DNA of 64,000 bases from Arsenophonus sp031446105 (GCA_031446105.1 CP132907.1:496001-560000); one strand, 5' to 3'; positions 18,721-28,412 are shown, counted from the stretch's first letter. A program made the numbers and translations. The notes: generated from the letters alone by a model not told the origin.

Positions 18721-21700
18721 TTAATCATCTTCAAGATCAATATTAATACCTAATGAGCGTATCTCTTTTAGTAATACATTAAAAGATTCTGGCATACCTG
18801 GTTCCATATGATAATTACCATCTACGATATTCTTATACATTTTAGTACGTCCATTAACATCATCAGATTTAACTGTAAGCATTTCTTGCAAAGTATAAGA
18901 AGCACCATATGCTTCTAAAGCCCAAACTTCCATTTCACCAAAACGTTGACCACCAAATTGTGCTTTACCACCTAAAGGTTGTTGAGTGACTAAACTATAA
19001 GAACCTGTTGAACGTGCATGCATTTTATCATCAACTAAATGATTTAATTTTAACATATACATATAACCAACAGTTACTTGACGTTCAAATTTTTCACCGG
19101 TACGTCCATCATATAATGTAATTTGACCAGAAGTTTGCAATTCTGCTAAATTTAATAATTCTTTAATTTCTTTTTCTTGTGCACCATCAAAAACTGGAGT
19201 AGCAATTGGCATACCTTTTTTTAAATTATGTGCTAATCTCAACACTTCTTCATCTGAAAAAGTATTAAGATCAATTTTTTGACGAGGATCGTCTCCTAAA
19301 TTATAAGCTTTTTGAATAAAATTGCGTATTTTTGTTACTTCTTGTTGTTCTTTTAACATTATATTAATTTTATCACCAATACCTTTAGCAGCCATACCCA
19401 AGTGAGTTTCTAAAATCTGACCTATATTCATACGAGAAGGTACACCTAATGGATTTAAAACAATATCAACAGGATTACCATATTTATCATAAGGCATATC
19501 TTCAACAGGATTAATTTTTGAAATAACTCCCTTATTACCATGCCTACCTGCCATCTTATCACCTGGTTGAATTTGACGTTTTACCGCTAAATACACTTTA
19601 ACAATTTTTAATATTCCAGGCGCTAATTCATCACCTTGAGTAATTTTACGACGTTTAGCATCTAATTTTTTTTCAAACTCAGCTTTAAGCTCATTATACT
19701 GTTCACTTAACTTTTGCAATTCATATTGTCTTTCTTCATTTTTTAAAGATATTTTTAACCAACTTACATATGGTAATTTTTGTAATTCTTTTTTTTCAAT
19801 GCCACCAGAAATTAATACTGTTTTTATACGAGCAAATAAACCTGATTCAAAAATGCGTAATTCTTCTGTCAAATCTTTTTTTACATCTCGCAATTGCATC
19901 TTTTCAATTTCTAGAGCACGTTTATCTTTTTCTACACCATCGCGGGTAAAAACTTGCACATCAATAACTGTTCCAGATACACCATTTGGTACTCGTAATG
20001 AAGAATCCTTAACATCAGAAGCTTTTTCTCCAAAAATTGCACGTAATAACTTTTCTTCCGGAGTTAACTGAGCTTCACCTTTTGGTGTCACTTTACCTAC
20101 TAAAATATCACCACCATTAACTTCTGCACCAATATATACAATACCTGATTCATCTAATTTAGATAATGCAGCTTCACCAACATTTGGAATATCTGCAGTA
20201 ATTTCTTCAGGTCCTAACTTAGTATCACGAGAAATACACGCTAACTCTTGAATATGAATAGTAGTAAAACGATCTTCTTGCACCACTCTTTCAGAAATTA
20301 AAATAGAATCTTCAAAGTTATAACCATTCCATGGCATAAATGCAACACGCATATTCTGACCGAGTGCTAATTCGCCTAAATCTGTTGAAGGACCATCGGC
20401 CAAAACATCACCACATTCAATTAATTCACCTAAAAAAACACATGGTACCTGATTAATACAAGTATTTTGATTAGAACGCGTATATTTAGTTAAATTATAA
20501 ATATCAATACCAGCTTCACCCGAATAACTTTCATCTTCATTTACTTTGATAACAATACGTGAAGCATCAACATATTGCACTTTTCCTCCACGTTTTGCCA
20601 CCACTGTTACCCCTGAATCAACAGCAACAGCACGCTCCATGCCGGTACCAACTAAAGGCTTATCAGCACGCAAAGTCGGTACTGCTTGACGTTGCATATT
20701 CGCCCCCATTAATGCACGATTTGCATCATCATGTTCAAGAAATGGAATTAATGAAGCTCCAACAGAAACGATTTGTTGAGTAGAAACATCCATATATTCA
20801 ACTTGATCACGATTAAATAAACTAGATTCGCCTTTGTTACGACAAGTAATTAATTCTTCAAGAAATCTACCATCATCATCTAAAACAGTATTGGCCTGCG
20901 CAATAATATTGTTACCTTCTTCAATAGCTGATAAATATTGAATTTCATTAGTCACTATACCATTTTTAACCAAACGATAAGGTGTTTCTAAAAAACCATA
21001 TTCATTTGTTTGTGCATATACAGATAAAGAATTAATGAGTCCAATATTTGGACCTTCAGGTGTTTCAATTGGACAAACACGACCATAATGAGTTGGATGT
21101 ACATCACGCACCTCAAATCCTGCTCGTTCACGTGTAAGTCCGCCAGGACCTAATGCAGAAATACGACGTTTATGAGTAATTTCAGAAAGTGGATTATTTT
21201 GATCCATAAATTGTGATAATTGACTAGAGCCGAAAAATTCTTTTATTGCAGCAGAAATTGGTTTAGGATTAATCATATCTTGAGGCATTAAAGCTTCAAG
21301 ATCTCCTAAAGATAAACGTTCTTTAACCCCACGCTCAACACGTACTAAACCAATTCGAAATTGATTTTCAGCCATTTCACCTACTGAACGAACTCGCCTA
21401 TTACCTAAATGGTCAATATCATCCACTTCACCTTTACCATTACGGATATCAATAAGTCTTTTCATGACATCAATAATATCTTGTTTATTTAAAATATTTA
21501 ATCCTCTAATTATATTACGGTCTAAAGATCGATTAAACTTCATTCTACCAACAGTAGAAAGATCATAACGGTCTTGAGAAAAAAATAAATTTTCAAATAA
21601 ATGTTCTGCTGCTTCACGAGTAGGTGGCTCACCTGGTCGCATCATACGATAAATTTCAACTAATGCAGTTAAACGATCAAAGGTTGGATCAATACGTAAA

Positions 21701-22749
21701 GTTTCTGAAATATATGCTCCATGATCTAAGTCATTTGTAAATAAAGTATCAATATTTTGATAACCTGCTTGCTTTAAATGCATTAATAAATCTAAGGAAA
21801 TTACTGTATTAGCTTTACAAATTAATTCATTAGTTTTTTTATTAATATAATCTTTTGCAATAACTTTACCTAAAATATATTCAAAAGGAACCTCAATGCA
21901 TCTAATTTTATCATTTTCTAAATCACGAACATGGCGTATAGTAATGCGCCTACCTTTTTCAACATATATTTTATCATTTACTTTAATATCAAAAGAAGCT
22001 GTTTCTCCACGCAAACGTTCAGGTATTAATTGCATTAATAACTTATCTTCATATAATTCAAAAATTGTTTTTTTAAAAAATATATCAAGTATTTCATTAG
22101 TACTATAATTCATTGCACGCAAAATAATTGTCGCAGGTAATTTACGGCGACGATCAATACGCACAAAAAGATTATCTTTAGGATCAAATTCAAAATCCAA
22201 CCATGAACCACGATAAGGAATAATACGAGCATTATATAAAACCTTACCAGAAGAATGAGTTTTACCTTTATCACTATCAAAAAAAACACCAGGACTGCGA
22301 TGTAATTGAGACACAACAACACGTTCTGTTCCATTAACAATAAATGTACCGTTTGCTGTCATAAGTGGAATTTCACCCATATAAACTTCTTGTTCTTTTA
22401 TATCTTTTACTGTACCTTGTGGTGCTTCACGTTCATAAATAATAAGACGTAATTTAACCCGCAAAGGAGCAGAATAAGTAATACCACGAATTTGACATTC
22501 TTTTACATCAAATATAGGTTCACCAAGACGGTAACTAACATACTGCAATTCAGCATTGCCACTATAACTCTGAATTGGAAATACAGAATAAAATGCGGCT
22601 TCCAGACCATTCTGTTTTTTAAAATCTTTTTTAATAAACTTAGCGAACGAATTAAGTTGAATAGATAAAAGATAAGGTACATTCAAAACTTGTGGACGTT
22701 TACCAAAATCTTTACGAATACGTTTTTTTTCAGTATAGGAGTAAACCAT
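18721..22749 (-). CDS. rpoB: DNA-directed RNA polymerase subunit beta
   Basis: 1342 residues, identical in length to E. coli RpoB. It pairs with beta' to build the RNA polymerase active centre. The rifampicin pocket reads SQFMDQNNPLSEITHKRRIS then ALGPGG, with wild-type Asp, His and Ser at the classical resistance positions. The flap (KVTPKGEAQLTPEEKLLRAIFGEK), the GDKMAGRHGNKGV segment and the C-terminal clamp part (GGKAQFGGQRFGEMEVWALEAYGA) are all present. GAGGAA precedes the ATG. Expression is probably tuned by the attenuator hairpin between rplL and this gene, as in E. coli. Confidence 0.99.
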   Translation of the reverse strand: MVYSYTEKKRIRKDFGKRPQVLNVPYLLSIQLNSFAKFIKKDFKKQNGLEAAFYSVFPIQSYSGNAELQYVSYRLGEPIFDVKECQIRGITYSAPLRVKLRLIIYEREAPQGTVKDIKEQEVYMGEIPLMTANGTFIVNGTERVVVSQLHRSPGVFFDSDKGKTHSSGKVLYNARIIPYRGSWLDFEFDPKDNLFVRIDRRRKLPATIILRAMNYSTNEILDIFFKKTIFELYEDKLLMQLIPERLRGETASFDIKVNDKIYVEKGRRITIRHVRDLENDKIRCIEVPFEYILGKVIAKDYINKKTNELICKANTVISLDLLMHLKQAGYQNIDTLFTNDLDHGAYISETLRIDPTFDRLTALVEIYRMMRPGEPPTREAAEHLFENLFFSQDRYDLSTVGRMKFNRSLDRNIIRGLNILNKQDIIDVMKRLIDIRNGKGEVDDIDHLGNRRVRSVGEMAENQFRIGLVRVERGVKERLSLGDLEALMPQDMINPKPISAAIKEFFGSSQLSQFMDQNNPLSEITHKRRISALGPGGLTRERAGFEVRDVHPTHYGRVCPIETPEGPNIGLINSLSVYAQTNEYGFLETPYRLVKNGIVTNEIQYLSAIEEGNNIIAQANTVLDDDGRFLEELITCRNKGESSLFNRDQVEYMDVSTQQIVSVGASLIPFLEHDDANRALMGANMQRQAVPTLRADKPLVGTGMERAVAVDSGVTVVAKRGGKVQYVDASRIVIKVNEDESYSGEAGIDIYNLTKYTRSNQNTCINQVPCVFLGELIECGDVLADGPSTDLGELALGQNMRVAFMPWNGYNFEDSILISERVVQEDRFTTIHIQELACISRDTKLGPEEITADIPNVGEAALSKLDESGIVYIGAEVNGGDILVGKVTPKGEAQLTPEEKLLRAIFGEKASDVKDSSLRVPNGVSGTVIDVQVFTRDGVEKDKRALEIEKMQLRDVKKDLTEELRIFESGLFARIKTVLISGGIEKKELQKLPYVSWLKISLKNEERQYELQKLSEQYNELKAEFEKKLDAKRRKITQGDELAPGILKIVKVYLAVKRQIQPGDKMAGRHGNKGVISKINPVEDMPYDKYGNPVDIVLNPLGVPSRMNIGQILETHLGMAAKGIGDKINIMLKEQQEVTKIRNFIQKAYNLGDDPRQKIDLNTFSDEEVLRLAHNLKKGMPIATPVFDGAQEKEIKELLNLAELQTSGQITLYDGRTGEKFERQVTVGYMYMLKLNHLVDDKMHARSTGSYSLVTQQPLGGKAQFGGQRFGEMEVWALEAYGASYTLQEMLTVKSDDVNGRTKMYKNIVDGNYHMEPGMPESFNVLLKEIRSLGINIDLEDD

Positions 22750-23117
22750 AGGGTTCCTCGTTTGCTAATTAGTTATTAATTATGTCCTCAAAAAAAAGAC
22801 AACATCTATGATATTATTTTTTTTAAAGATAAATTATATTTTATAATATTTATTTTATTAATTGTGAATTATTTTAACTATATATGTGTTATATTTTTTT
22901 TGTATTATATAAATAAATAAAAATTATAACAAAAAATGATAATATAGTATATTTAATTGTTCATTTAAAAAGAAAGAAAGATAATAAAATACAACAAATA
23001 AATATTAACTTTATTTTAATATCCTAATGCATTTTATATAGCAAAAAAGCTGGTGATTTAAAATCACCAGCCGTCAGCCATTATAAAAAAATAAAAGCTG
23101 CGAACCTAAAATTAAAT
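22750..23117. other. rplL-rpoB intercistronic region
   Basis: 368 bases on the operon's path, close to the length of the same spacer in E. coli (roughly 320). It contains the attenuator hairpin at 23043-23071 near its rplL end; the rest is AT-rich with no frame. Its kept length suggests a retained regulatory role. Confidence 0.7.
23043..23071 (-). terminator. rplL-rpoB attenuator terminator
   Basis: On the minus strand GCTGGTGATTT and AAATCACCAGC form a GC-rich stem (23049-23059 with 23061-23071) followed at once by six U (23043-23048). The E. coli rplL-rpoB spacer has a nearly identical partial terminator (stem GGCTGGTGAC), which lets only part of the transcripts run on into rpoBC. A GC-rich stem surviving in this AT background implies selection. 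Confidence 0.85.
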
Positions 23118-23486
23118 TCATTTAATCTCAACAACAGCCCCAACTTCTTCCAAAGATTTTCTTAATGTCTCAGATGCCTCTTTGCTTATTCCTTCTTTAA
23201 TTGTAACTGGCGCTGACTCTACCATATCTTTGGCTTCTTTTAGTCCTAATCCTGTTATACTACGAACAGCTTTAATTACTGATACTTTATTAGTACCAAT
23301 AGAAGATAAAATAACATCGAATTCAGTTTTTTCTTCAACAACTTCAGTAATACTACTGGAAGCAACTAAACTTGTATTCTCAGAAGAAACACCAAATTTT
23401 TCTTCCATCATTTTAATTAATTCCATAACATCCGTCACAGACATTTTTGAGACTGCATCAAGAATTTGCTCTTTAGTTACAAACAT
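23118..23486 (-). CDS. rplL: 50S ribosomal protein L7/L12
   Basis: 122 residues (E. coli 121). It is the stalk protein that recruits and stimulates translational GTPases such as EF-G and EF-Tu, bound as dimers on L10. The N-terminal dimerisation helices (KEQILDAVSKMSVTDVMELI) and the C-terminal domain (EFDVILSS, NKVSVIKAVR, GLGLKEAKDMVESAP) are intact. The hinge around residues 37-52, Ala-rich in E. coli, is here Ser/Thr-rich (SENTSLVASSSITEVV). AAGGAACC precedes the ATG, and rplJ ends 61 bases upstream. Confidence 0.98.
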   Translation of the reverse strand: MFVTKEQILDAVSKMSVTDVMELIKMMEEKFGVSSENTSLVASSSITEVVEEKTEFDVILSSIGTNKVSVIKAVRSITGLGLKEAKDMVESAPVTIKEGISKEASETLRKSLEEVGAVVEIK

Positions 23487-23547
23487 TAAAAGGGTTCCTT
23501 AAATTTAAAAAAATTTTATACATTTAATAAAAAATTAAAATTTTTTA

Positions 23548-24039
23548 TTATTTTTTCTTATCATATATTACCATTAAAATACGAAATAATTTACCTATAG
23601 AAATTTCTTTCATAATTAACATTAAACGTTTAATCACTTCTTCATAAGTCTGAATACTTGCTAAACTATCAATTTCATTTCCTGGAATAAATTTACCTTC
23701 AAAAGCTGCTGCTTTAATTTTAAATACTGGATTTTCTTTTCTGAATTCTTTAAATAAACGGGCTGCTGTACCTGGATGTTTTGTAGAAAAAGCAATTAAA
23801 GTTGGACCAATTAATGCTTTCTTAAGACAACTATAACTGGTACTTTCAAGAGCGCGACACATCAATGTATTACGAACAACATTAAGATAAACATCAGATT
23901 CACGACATATTTTACGCAGTTTATTCATTTTATTTACAGATATACCACAAGAATTCGCAATAACTGCAGAAAGAGAATCTTTAGCTAATTTATTAACTTG
24001 AGCAACAATCGTTTGTTTTTTTTGAAAATTGATTCCCAT
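23548..24039 (-). CDS. rplJ: 50S ribosomal protein L10
   Basis: 163 residues (E. coli 165). It anchors the L7/L12 stalk to 23S rRNA with its N-terminal domain and binds L7/L12 dimers with a C-terminal helix. QIVAQ-type N-terminal residues, the NTLMCRALE segment and a closing helix rich in hydrophobics (EVIKRLMLIMKEISIGKLFRIL) fit the family. A strong ribosome site, CCAGGAGTAAAA, precedes ATG and matches the E. coli context. In E. coli the L10-(L7/L12)4 complex represses its own leader; a 304-base leader is kept here. Confidence 0.97.
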   Translation of the reverse strand: MGINFQKKQTIVAQVNKLAKDSLSAVIANSCGISVNKMNKLRKICRESDVYLNVVRNTLMCRALESTSYSCLKKALIGPTLIAFSTKHPGTAARLFKEFRKENPVFKIKAAAFEGKFIPGNEIDSLASIQTYEEVIKRLMLIMKEISIGKLFRILMVIYDKKK

Positions 24040-24343
24040 AAAATTTTACTCCTGGATTTAACAAATGATTCCTGGACTTAGATATTTTTTAAAATATTCT
24101 ATATTTTTTAATATTTGGCAAACAGATCAAAAAAATTAATATCGTCTTTCTATAATTTAAGTAAAACATTAAAATACTGATTTATGTTTAAAATCCTAAA
24201 AAAGAGGTTTGAAAAAAAAGATTTTTAATAAAAATAGTTTTTATATTACTAAAAATTTTTAAAAAAAATATAAGCACATATACAAAATTTTATACATATT
24301 TTACAAAAAGGTAAAGATAAAAATAATATTTTATATGTTTCTC
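24040..24343 (-). promoter_or_regulatory. rplA-rplJ intercistronic region / probable rplJ leader
   Basis: 304 bases between rplA and rplJ on the minus strand. In E. coli this interval holds the rplJ promoter and the L10-binding leader. I cannot identify the binding fold by eye. The motif TCCAGGA occurs twice just ahead of the rplJ start, the nearer copy being the ribosome site. Confidence 0.45.
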
Positions 24344-25039
24344 TTACATCGAAAAACATTTTTGATTAATTATAATACTTGGTCCCATCGTTGTAGATAA
24401 ACTAATTTTTTTTATATAAATACCTTTACTAGAAGATGGTTTGATTTTTTGCAAAGCTAATAATAATGCTTCAATATTTTCTTTTAAATTCGTATTATGA
24501 AAATTAATTTTGCCTACAGTTGTATGAATAATACCATTTTTATCATTACGACAAAAAACTTGACCAAATTTTGCATTTTTAACTGCTTCTTGGATGTTAT
24601 TAGTAACTGTACCCATTTTTGGATTTGGCATTAAACCACGAGGACCCAAAATATGAGCCAATGGTCCAACAATTGTCATTGTATCTGGAGATGCAATAAC
24701 AAGATCAAATTTTGTATAACCAGACTTAATTTTATCAGATAAATCTTCCATTCCAACTAATTCAGCACCAGAAGATTTTGCTTTTTCAGCATCAAGACCT
24801 TGAGCAAAAACTGCAACACAAATCTTGCGACCTGTGCCATGTGGTAACATAATTGCAGTACGAATATTTTGATCAGATTTACGTGTATCAATACCAAGGT
24901 TAACTGCAATATCAACACTTTCTAAAAATTTCACACATGATAACTCTTTTAAGAATACAATGCCTTCAGTAACATCATACACTTTATTTGAATTAATTTT
25001 TTGATAAATATTTCGCATACGTTTAGTTAATTTACCCAT
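24344..25039 (-). CDS. rplA: 50S ribosomal protein L1
   Basis: 231 residues (E. coli 234). It binds the 23S L1 stalk and aids release of E-site tRNA; in E. coli it also represses translation of rplK-rplA from the rplK leader. Signature segments: VDIAVNLGIDTRKSDQNIR, LPHGTGR and HILGPRGLMPNPKMGTVT. It follows rplK after only 3 bases, so translational coupling is likely. The C-terminus is slightly altered and shortened (INQKCFSM). Confidence 0.98.
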   Translation of the reverse strand: MGKLTKRMRNIYQKINSNKVYDVTEGIVFLKELSCVKFLESVDIAVNLGIDTRKSDQNIRTAIMLPHGTGRKICVAVFAQGLDAEKAKSSGAELVGMEDLSDKIKSGYTKFDLVIASPDTMTIVGPLAHILGPRGLMPNPKMGTVTNNIQEAVKNAKFGQVFCRNDKNGIIHTTVGKINFHNTNLKENIEALLLALQKIKPSSSKGIYIKKISLSTTMGPSIIINQKCFSM

Positions 25040-25042
25040 AAA

Positions 25043-25477
25043 TTACTTGTCCTCTACTACTAATCCAATGGAACGCGCAGTTCCTTCAATTGAACGCATC
25101 ATTGATTCAATATTTTTTCCTGTCATATCTTCAGATTTTATTTCAGCAATTTCACGAATTTGCATAAGAGTAATCTTACCTACTTTGTCTTTATTAGGTT
25201 GAGCTGAACCAGACTGAATATTAACCATTTTTTTTAATAAAACTGCTGCAGGAGGTGTTTTGGTAATAAAAGTAAAAGAACGATCTGAATAAACAGTAAT
25301 AATTACAGGAATTGGTAAACCTTTTTCTAAATGATCTGTTTTAATATTAAATGCTTTACAAAATTCCATAATATTAACTCCTTTTTGCCCTAAAGCTGGA
25401 CCAACAGGAGGACTAGGAGTTGCCATACCTGCTGCAACTTGTAATTTAATATAAGTTTGAATTTTTTTTTTAACCAT
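25043..25477 (-). CDS. rplK: 50S ribosomal protein L11
   Basis: 144 residues (E. coli 142). It forms the GTPase-associated centre with 23S rRNA. The sequence has IKLQVAAGMATPSPPVGPALGQKGVNIMEFCKAFN and TKTPPAAVLLKK, both typical. The two extra residues come from the N-terminal lysine run, coded by an A10 tract just after ATG-GTT. AAGGAA precedes the start. The 141-base spacer to nusG should contain the L11 operon promoter and the L1 repression site, which I could not pin down. Confidence 0.98.
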   Translation of the reverse strand: MVKKKIQTYIKLQVAAGMATPSPPVGPALGQKGVNIMEFCKAFNIKTDHLEKGLPIPVIITVYSDRSFTFITKTPPAAVLLKKMVNIQSGSAQPNKDKVGKITLMQIREIAEIKSEDMTGKNIESMMRSIEGTARSIGLVVEDK

Positions 25478-25618
25478 TTTTAATTTTTCCTTATCTTTAT
25501 ATTTTTTATAAAAAAGAACAAAAATTTAATCTTTTTAAAATTATTAATACTTTTTCAAAAAAATAGAAGTATTGCTGTACATAAAATAAGAATATTTTTT
25601 GTACATATTAACAATATT

Positions 25619-26164
25619 TTACATTTTTTCAACTTGACTAAAATCTAACTCTACTGGAGTTGCTCGACCAAAAATAGAAACTGATACTTTAAGACGACTT
25701 TTTTCATAATCGACTTCCTCTACTACACCATTAAAATCTATAAATGGGCCATCACTAACACGCACCATTTCTCCTGGTTCAAAAAGTGTTTTTGGTCTCG
25801 GCTTATCTCCTATTTCTTGCAATCGATGCATAATTGAATCAATTTCTTTATCACTAATAGGAGAAGGACTGTCTGGAGTACCACCAATAAAATTCATAAC
25901 ACGTGGTACACTTCGCACTAAATGCCAACTATCATTATCCATTATCATTTGCACTAAAACATATCCTGGAAAAAATTTTCTTTCACTTTTACGACGTTGC
26001 CCATTTCTAATTTCCATTACTTCTTCTGTTGGGACTATCACTTCACCAAATTTATCCTCCATTGAATTTAATTTTATATGCTCTCGTAATGATTCTGCAA
26101 CTCTAGTCTCAAAACCAGAAAACGCTTGAATAACATACCATCGTTTTTTAAAGCATTCTGACAT
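25619..26164 (-). CDS. nusG: Transcription termination/antitermination factor NusG
   Basis: 181 residues, as in E. coli. The N-terminal NGN domain (KRWYVIQAFSGFETRVAESLREHI, with VPRVMNFIGGT) binds RNA polymerase. The C-terminal KOW domain (FEPGEMVRVSDGPFIDFNGVVEEVDYEKSRL) contacts Rho or S10. It couples transcription to translation and aids Rho termination. Its ribosome site GAGG lies within the last codons of secE, one base upstream of which the stop ends, so the pair is tightly coupled. Confidence 0.98.
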   Translation of the reverse strand: MSECFKKRWYVIQAFSGFETRVAESLREHIKLNSMEDKFGEVIVPTEEVMEIRNGQRRKSERKFFPGYVLVQMIMDNDSWHLVRSVPRVMNFIGGTPDSPSPISDKEIDSIMHRLQEIGDKPRPKTLFEPGEMVRVSDGPFIDFNGVVEEVDYEKSRLKVSVSIFGRATPVELDFSQVEKM

Positions 26165-26165
26165 T

Positions 26166-26549
26166 TTAAAACCTCAGACTTATAATAAATGAAACTAAAC
26201 GTACCATTATACCATCTAAACCCCAAAGAATCAGTGACATAACAATAGTAACTAAAACAACAACTAATGTTGTTTGCAATGTTTCCTTACGATTAGGCCA
26301 AATAACTCTACGCATTTCCATTTTAGCTACTCGAATAAATCCTAAAATCTCTTTTCCTTTTTTTGTCCAAAAAATAAGCCCAATAGAAAAAAACGCCATA
26401 ATTACTAATATAAAAATACGTAATATTATATTATAATCTCGGAAATAATAATTACCAACAATAGTAATAATTAAAAAACATCCTGCTAATACCCATTTTA
26501 TTATATCAAAAATATGCCTGTTTTCTTTTAGTGTACTATTAAAACCCAT
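26166..26549 (-). CDS. secE: Protein translocase subunit SecE
   Basis: 127 residues, the E. coli length. It is the clamp subunit of the SecYEG channel in the inner membrane. Three hydrophobic segments are visible, roughly residues 16-35, 40-60 and 92-112, with the conserved amphipathic stretch RVAKMEMRRVIWPNRKETLQTT before the last one, the part essential in E. coli. It is the first gene after the tuf junction and overlaps the nusG ribosome site. Confidence 0.97.
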   Translation of the reverse strand: MGFNSTLKENRHIFDIIKWVLAGCFLIITIVGNYYFRDYNIILRIFILVIMAFFSIGLIFWTKKGKEILGFIRVAKMEMRRVIWPNRKETLQTTLVVVLVTIVMSLILWGLDGIMVRLVSFIISLRF

Positions 26550-27035
26550 AAAATCAACCTACTTACTATAATAGTATGATATGATGAATATTTATTTTTA
26601 TGTGAAAATAATTTATAAAAAAATTATTGTTGCACAAAAAAATAAATTAATTTCGATTGATATGAAATGTTATATAATAAAAAATTATAACATGTATTTA
26701 TTGGATAAACATGTAATAATTTTTATATTTAATAACAATGATTTTTAATAAATTTTTTATATTATTAAAAACAATAAAAAACAATTAATATATATTTTTT
26801 AAAAACTATAGAAAAATATAACGATATTCTCTATAAAAAATCAAAAAAATTTATTTAAAAAATATATTAAAAAAATTAAAAATACTATATTTTTTAATAT
26901 AAAAAATTTAATAATATTTTTAGGAGATAAATAAATCATTATCATAATTAAATAATGATATTTTAATACTTTTCATATATTATTTATTAATAAATTCTTA
27001 TTTACTTTACTTAATTATATAGGTTAAAATAATAA

Positions 27036-27065
27036 ATTATATATTTTAAAATTATATATTTTAAA
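27036..27065. repeat. Tandem duplication, 2 x 15 bp
   Basis: The unit ATTATATATTTTAAA occurs twice without a gap or mismatch, at 27036-27050 and 27051-27065, in the tuf-secE spacer. Probably slippage. Confidence 0.8.
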
Positions 27066-27182
27066 TAAAGTATCTGTATACTAATCTTTTAAAATTTAAT
27101 AAAAAAAATTATAAATCTATAAATATATAATTTGTATTTACAGATTTTATATAAAAAATCTATAAAAAACATATTACGCGAG

Positions 27183-27200
27183 GGGCATCATTTGATGCCC
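27183..27200 (-). terminator. Terminator-like hairpin after tuf
   Basis: GGGCATCA and TGATGCCC form a perfect 8-bp GC-containing stem with a 2-base loop, 28 bases beyond the tuf stop codon. The U-run (six U) starts only about 13 bases further on, so termination may be weak. The stem's GC content marks it as conserved. Confidence 0.65.
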
Positions 27201-27220
27201 TTCTAAGAAATAACTTGTTT

Positions 27221-27238
27221 TTATCTCCTAGGAGATAA
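27221..27238. repeat. 18-bp perfect palindrome across the tuf stop codon
   Basis: TTATCTCCTAGGAGATAA reads identically on both strands and spans the TAG stop of tuf (27228-27230). It can form a cruciform or a tight hairpin at the end of the message. No known protein site is recognised. Confidence 0.6.
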
Positions 27239-28412
27239 TTTTAGCAACAATACCAGCACCTACTGTACGACCACCTTCACGAATTGCAAACCGCAATCCT
27301 TCATCCATAGCAATTGGTGCTATCAAAGTAACTTTCATATTAATGTTATCTCCTGGCATAACCATTTCAACACCTTCTGGTAATTCAATTGTACCAGTTA
27401 CATCTGTAGTTCTAAAATAAAATTGTGGTCGATAACCTTTAAAAAATGGTGTATGACGACCTCCTTCATCTTTACTTAAAATATAAACTTCTGATTCAAA
27501 TTGAGTATGAGGATTAATTGAATTTGGTTTAGCTAGTACTTGACCTCTTTCTACATCTTCGCGCTTTGTACCACGTAATAAAACTCCTATATTCTCACCA
27601 GCTCGACCTTCATCTAACAATTTTCTAAACATTTCTACACCTGTACAAATTGTTGTAGTGGTCTCTCTCATTCCTATAATTTCTACTTCTTCACCAACTT
27701 TAATTACTCCACGTTCAACACGTCCTGTAACTACTGTTCCACGACCAGATATCGAAAAAACATCTTCTATTGGCAATAAAAAAGGTTTATTAATTGCTCT
27801 TTCTGGCTCTGGAATGTAATTATCTAATGCATCCGATAAATCAATAATTTTTTGCTCCCAATTAAGATCACCCTCTAAAGCCTTTAATGCAGAACCTTTA
27901 ATAATCGGAGTGTCATCTCCTGGAAAATCATATTGCGAAAGTAGCTCTCTAACTTCCATTTCTACTAATTCTAACAACTCTTCATCATCAACCATATCAC
28001 ATTTATTTAAAAAAACAATAATATATGGCACTCCTACTTGACGAGCTAATAAAATATGTTCACGAGTCTGTGGCATCGGACCATCTGTTGCAGCTACTAC
28101 TAAAATAGCTCCATCCATTTGCGCTGCTCCAGTAATCATATTTTTTACATAATCTGCATGTCCTGGACAATCAACATGTGCATAATGACGTTTAGATGTA
28201 TCATATTCTACATGAGAAGTAGAAATAGTAATACCACGCGCTTTCTCTTCCGGAGCATTGTCAATTTGATCAAATGCACGAGCATTACCACCATATTTTT
28301 TTGCAAGAACTGTACTAATTGCTGCAGTTAAAGTTGTTTTTCCATGATCAACATGACCAATTGTACCAACATTAACGTGCGGTTTTGAACGTTGAAATTT
28401 TTCTTTAGACAC
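27228..28412 (-). CDS. tuf: Elongation factor Tu
   Basis: 394 residues, nearly identical to E. coli EF-Tu. It carries aminoacyl-tRNA to the ribosome as a GTPase. G1 GHVDHGKT (about 19-26), RGITI in switch I, G3 DCPGHAD with the catalytic His, G4 NKCD, then domains 2 and 3 (SGRGTVVTGRVERG, FKGYRPQFYFRTTDVTG). GTG start with AAGGA, as in E. coli tuf genes. Upstream lies fusA, as for tufA; downstream lies secE, as for tufB. This is the only tuf in the window and its context is a hybrid of the two. Confidence 0.99.
   Translation of the reverse strand: MSKEKFQRSKPHVNVGTIGHVDHGKTTLTAAISTVLAKKYGGNARAFDQIDNAPEEKARGITISTSHVEYDTSKRHYAHVDCPGHADYVKNMITGAAQMDGAILVVAATDGPMPQTREHILLARQVGVPYIIVFLNKCDMVDDEELLELVEMEVRELLSQYDFPGDDTPIIKGSALKALEGDLNWEQKIIDLSDALDNYIPEPERAINKPFLLPIEDVFSISGRGTVVTGRVERGVIKVGEEVEIIGMRETTTTICTGVEMFRKLLDEGRAGENIGVLLRGTKREDVERGQVLAKPNSINPHTQFESEVYILSKDEGGRHTPFFKGYRPQFYFRTTDVTGTIELPEGVEMVMPGDNINMKVTLIAPIAMDEGLRFAIREGGRTVGAGIVAKIIS

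Larger units (their letters stand above)
26550..27227. other. tuf-secE intergenic region
   Basis: 678 bases between tuf and secE on the minus strand. It contains the tuf terminator-like hairpin (27183-27200) and a perfect duplication of a 15-bp AT unit (27036-27065). No tRNA genes and no frame are present. A secE promoter is expected here but not identifiable; the spacer is longer than in E. coli. Confidence 0.6.

Noticed and set aside
20559..20783. His/Gln-rich 74-residue plus-strand frame inside rpoB
   Set aside because: Its low-complexity look comes from reading rpoB codons backwards; nothing supports expression.
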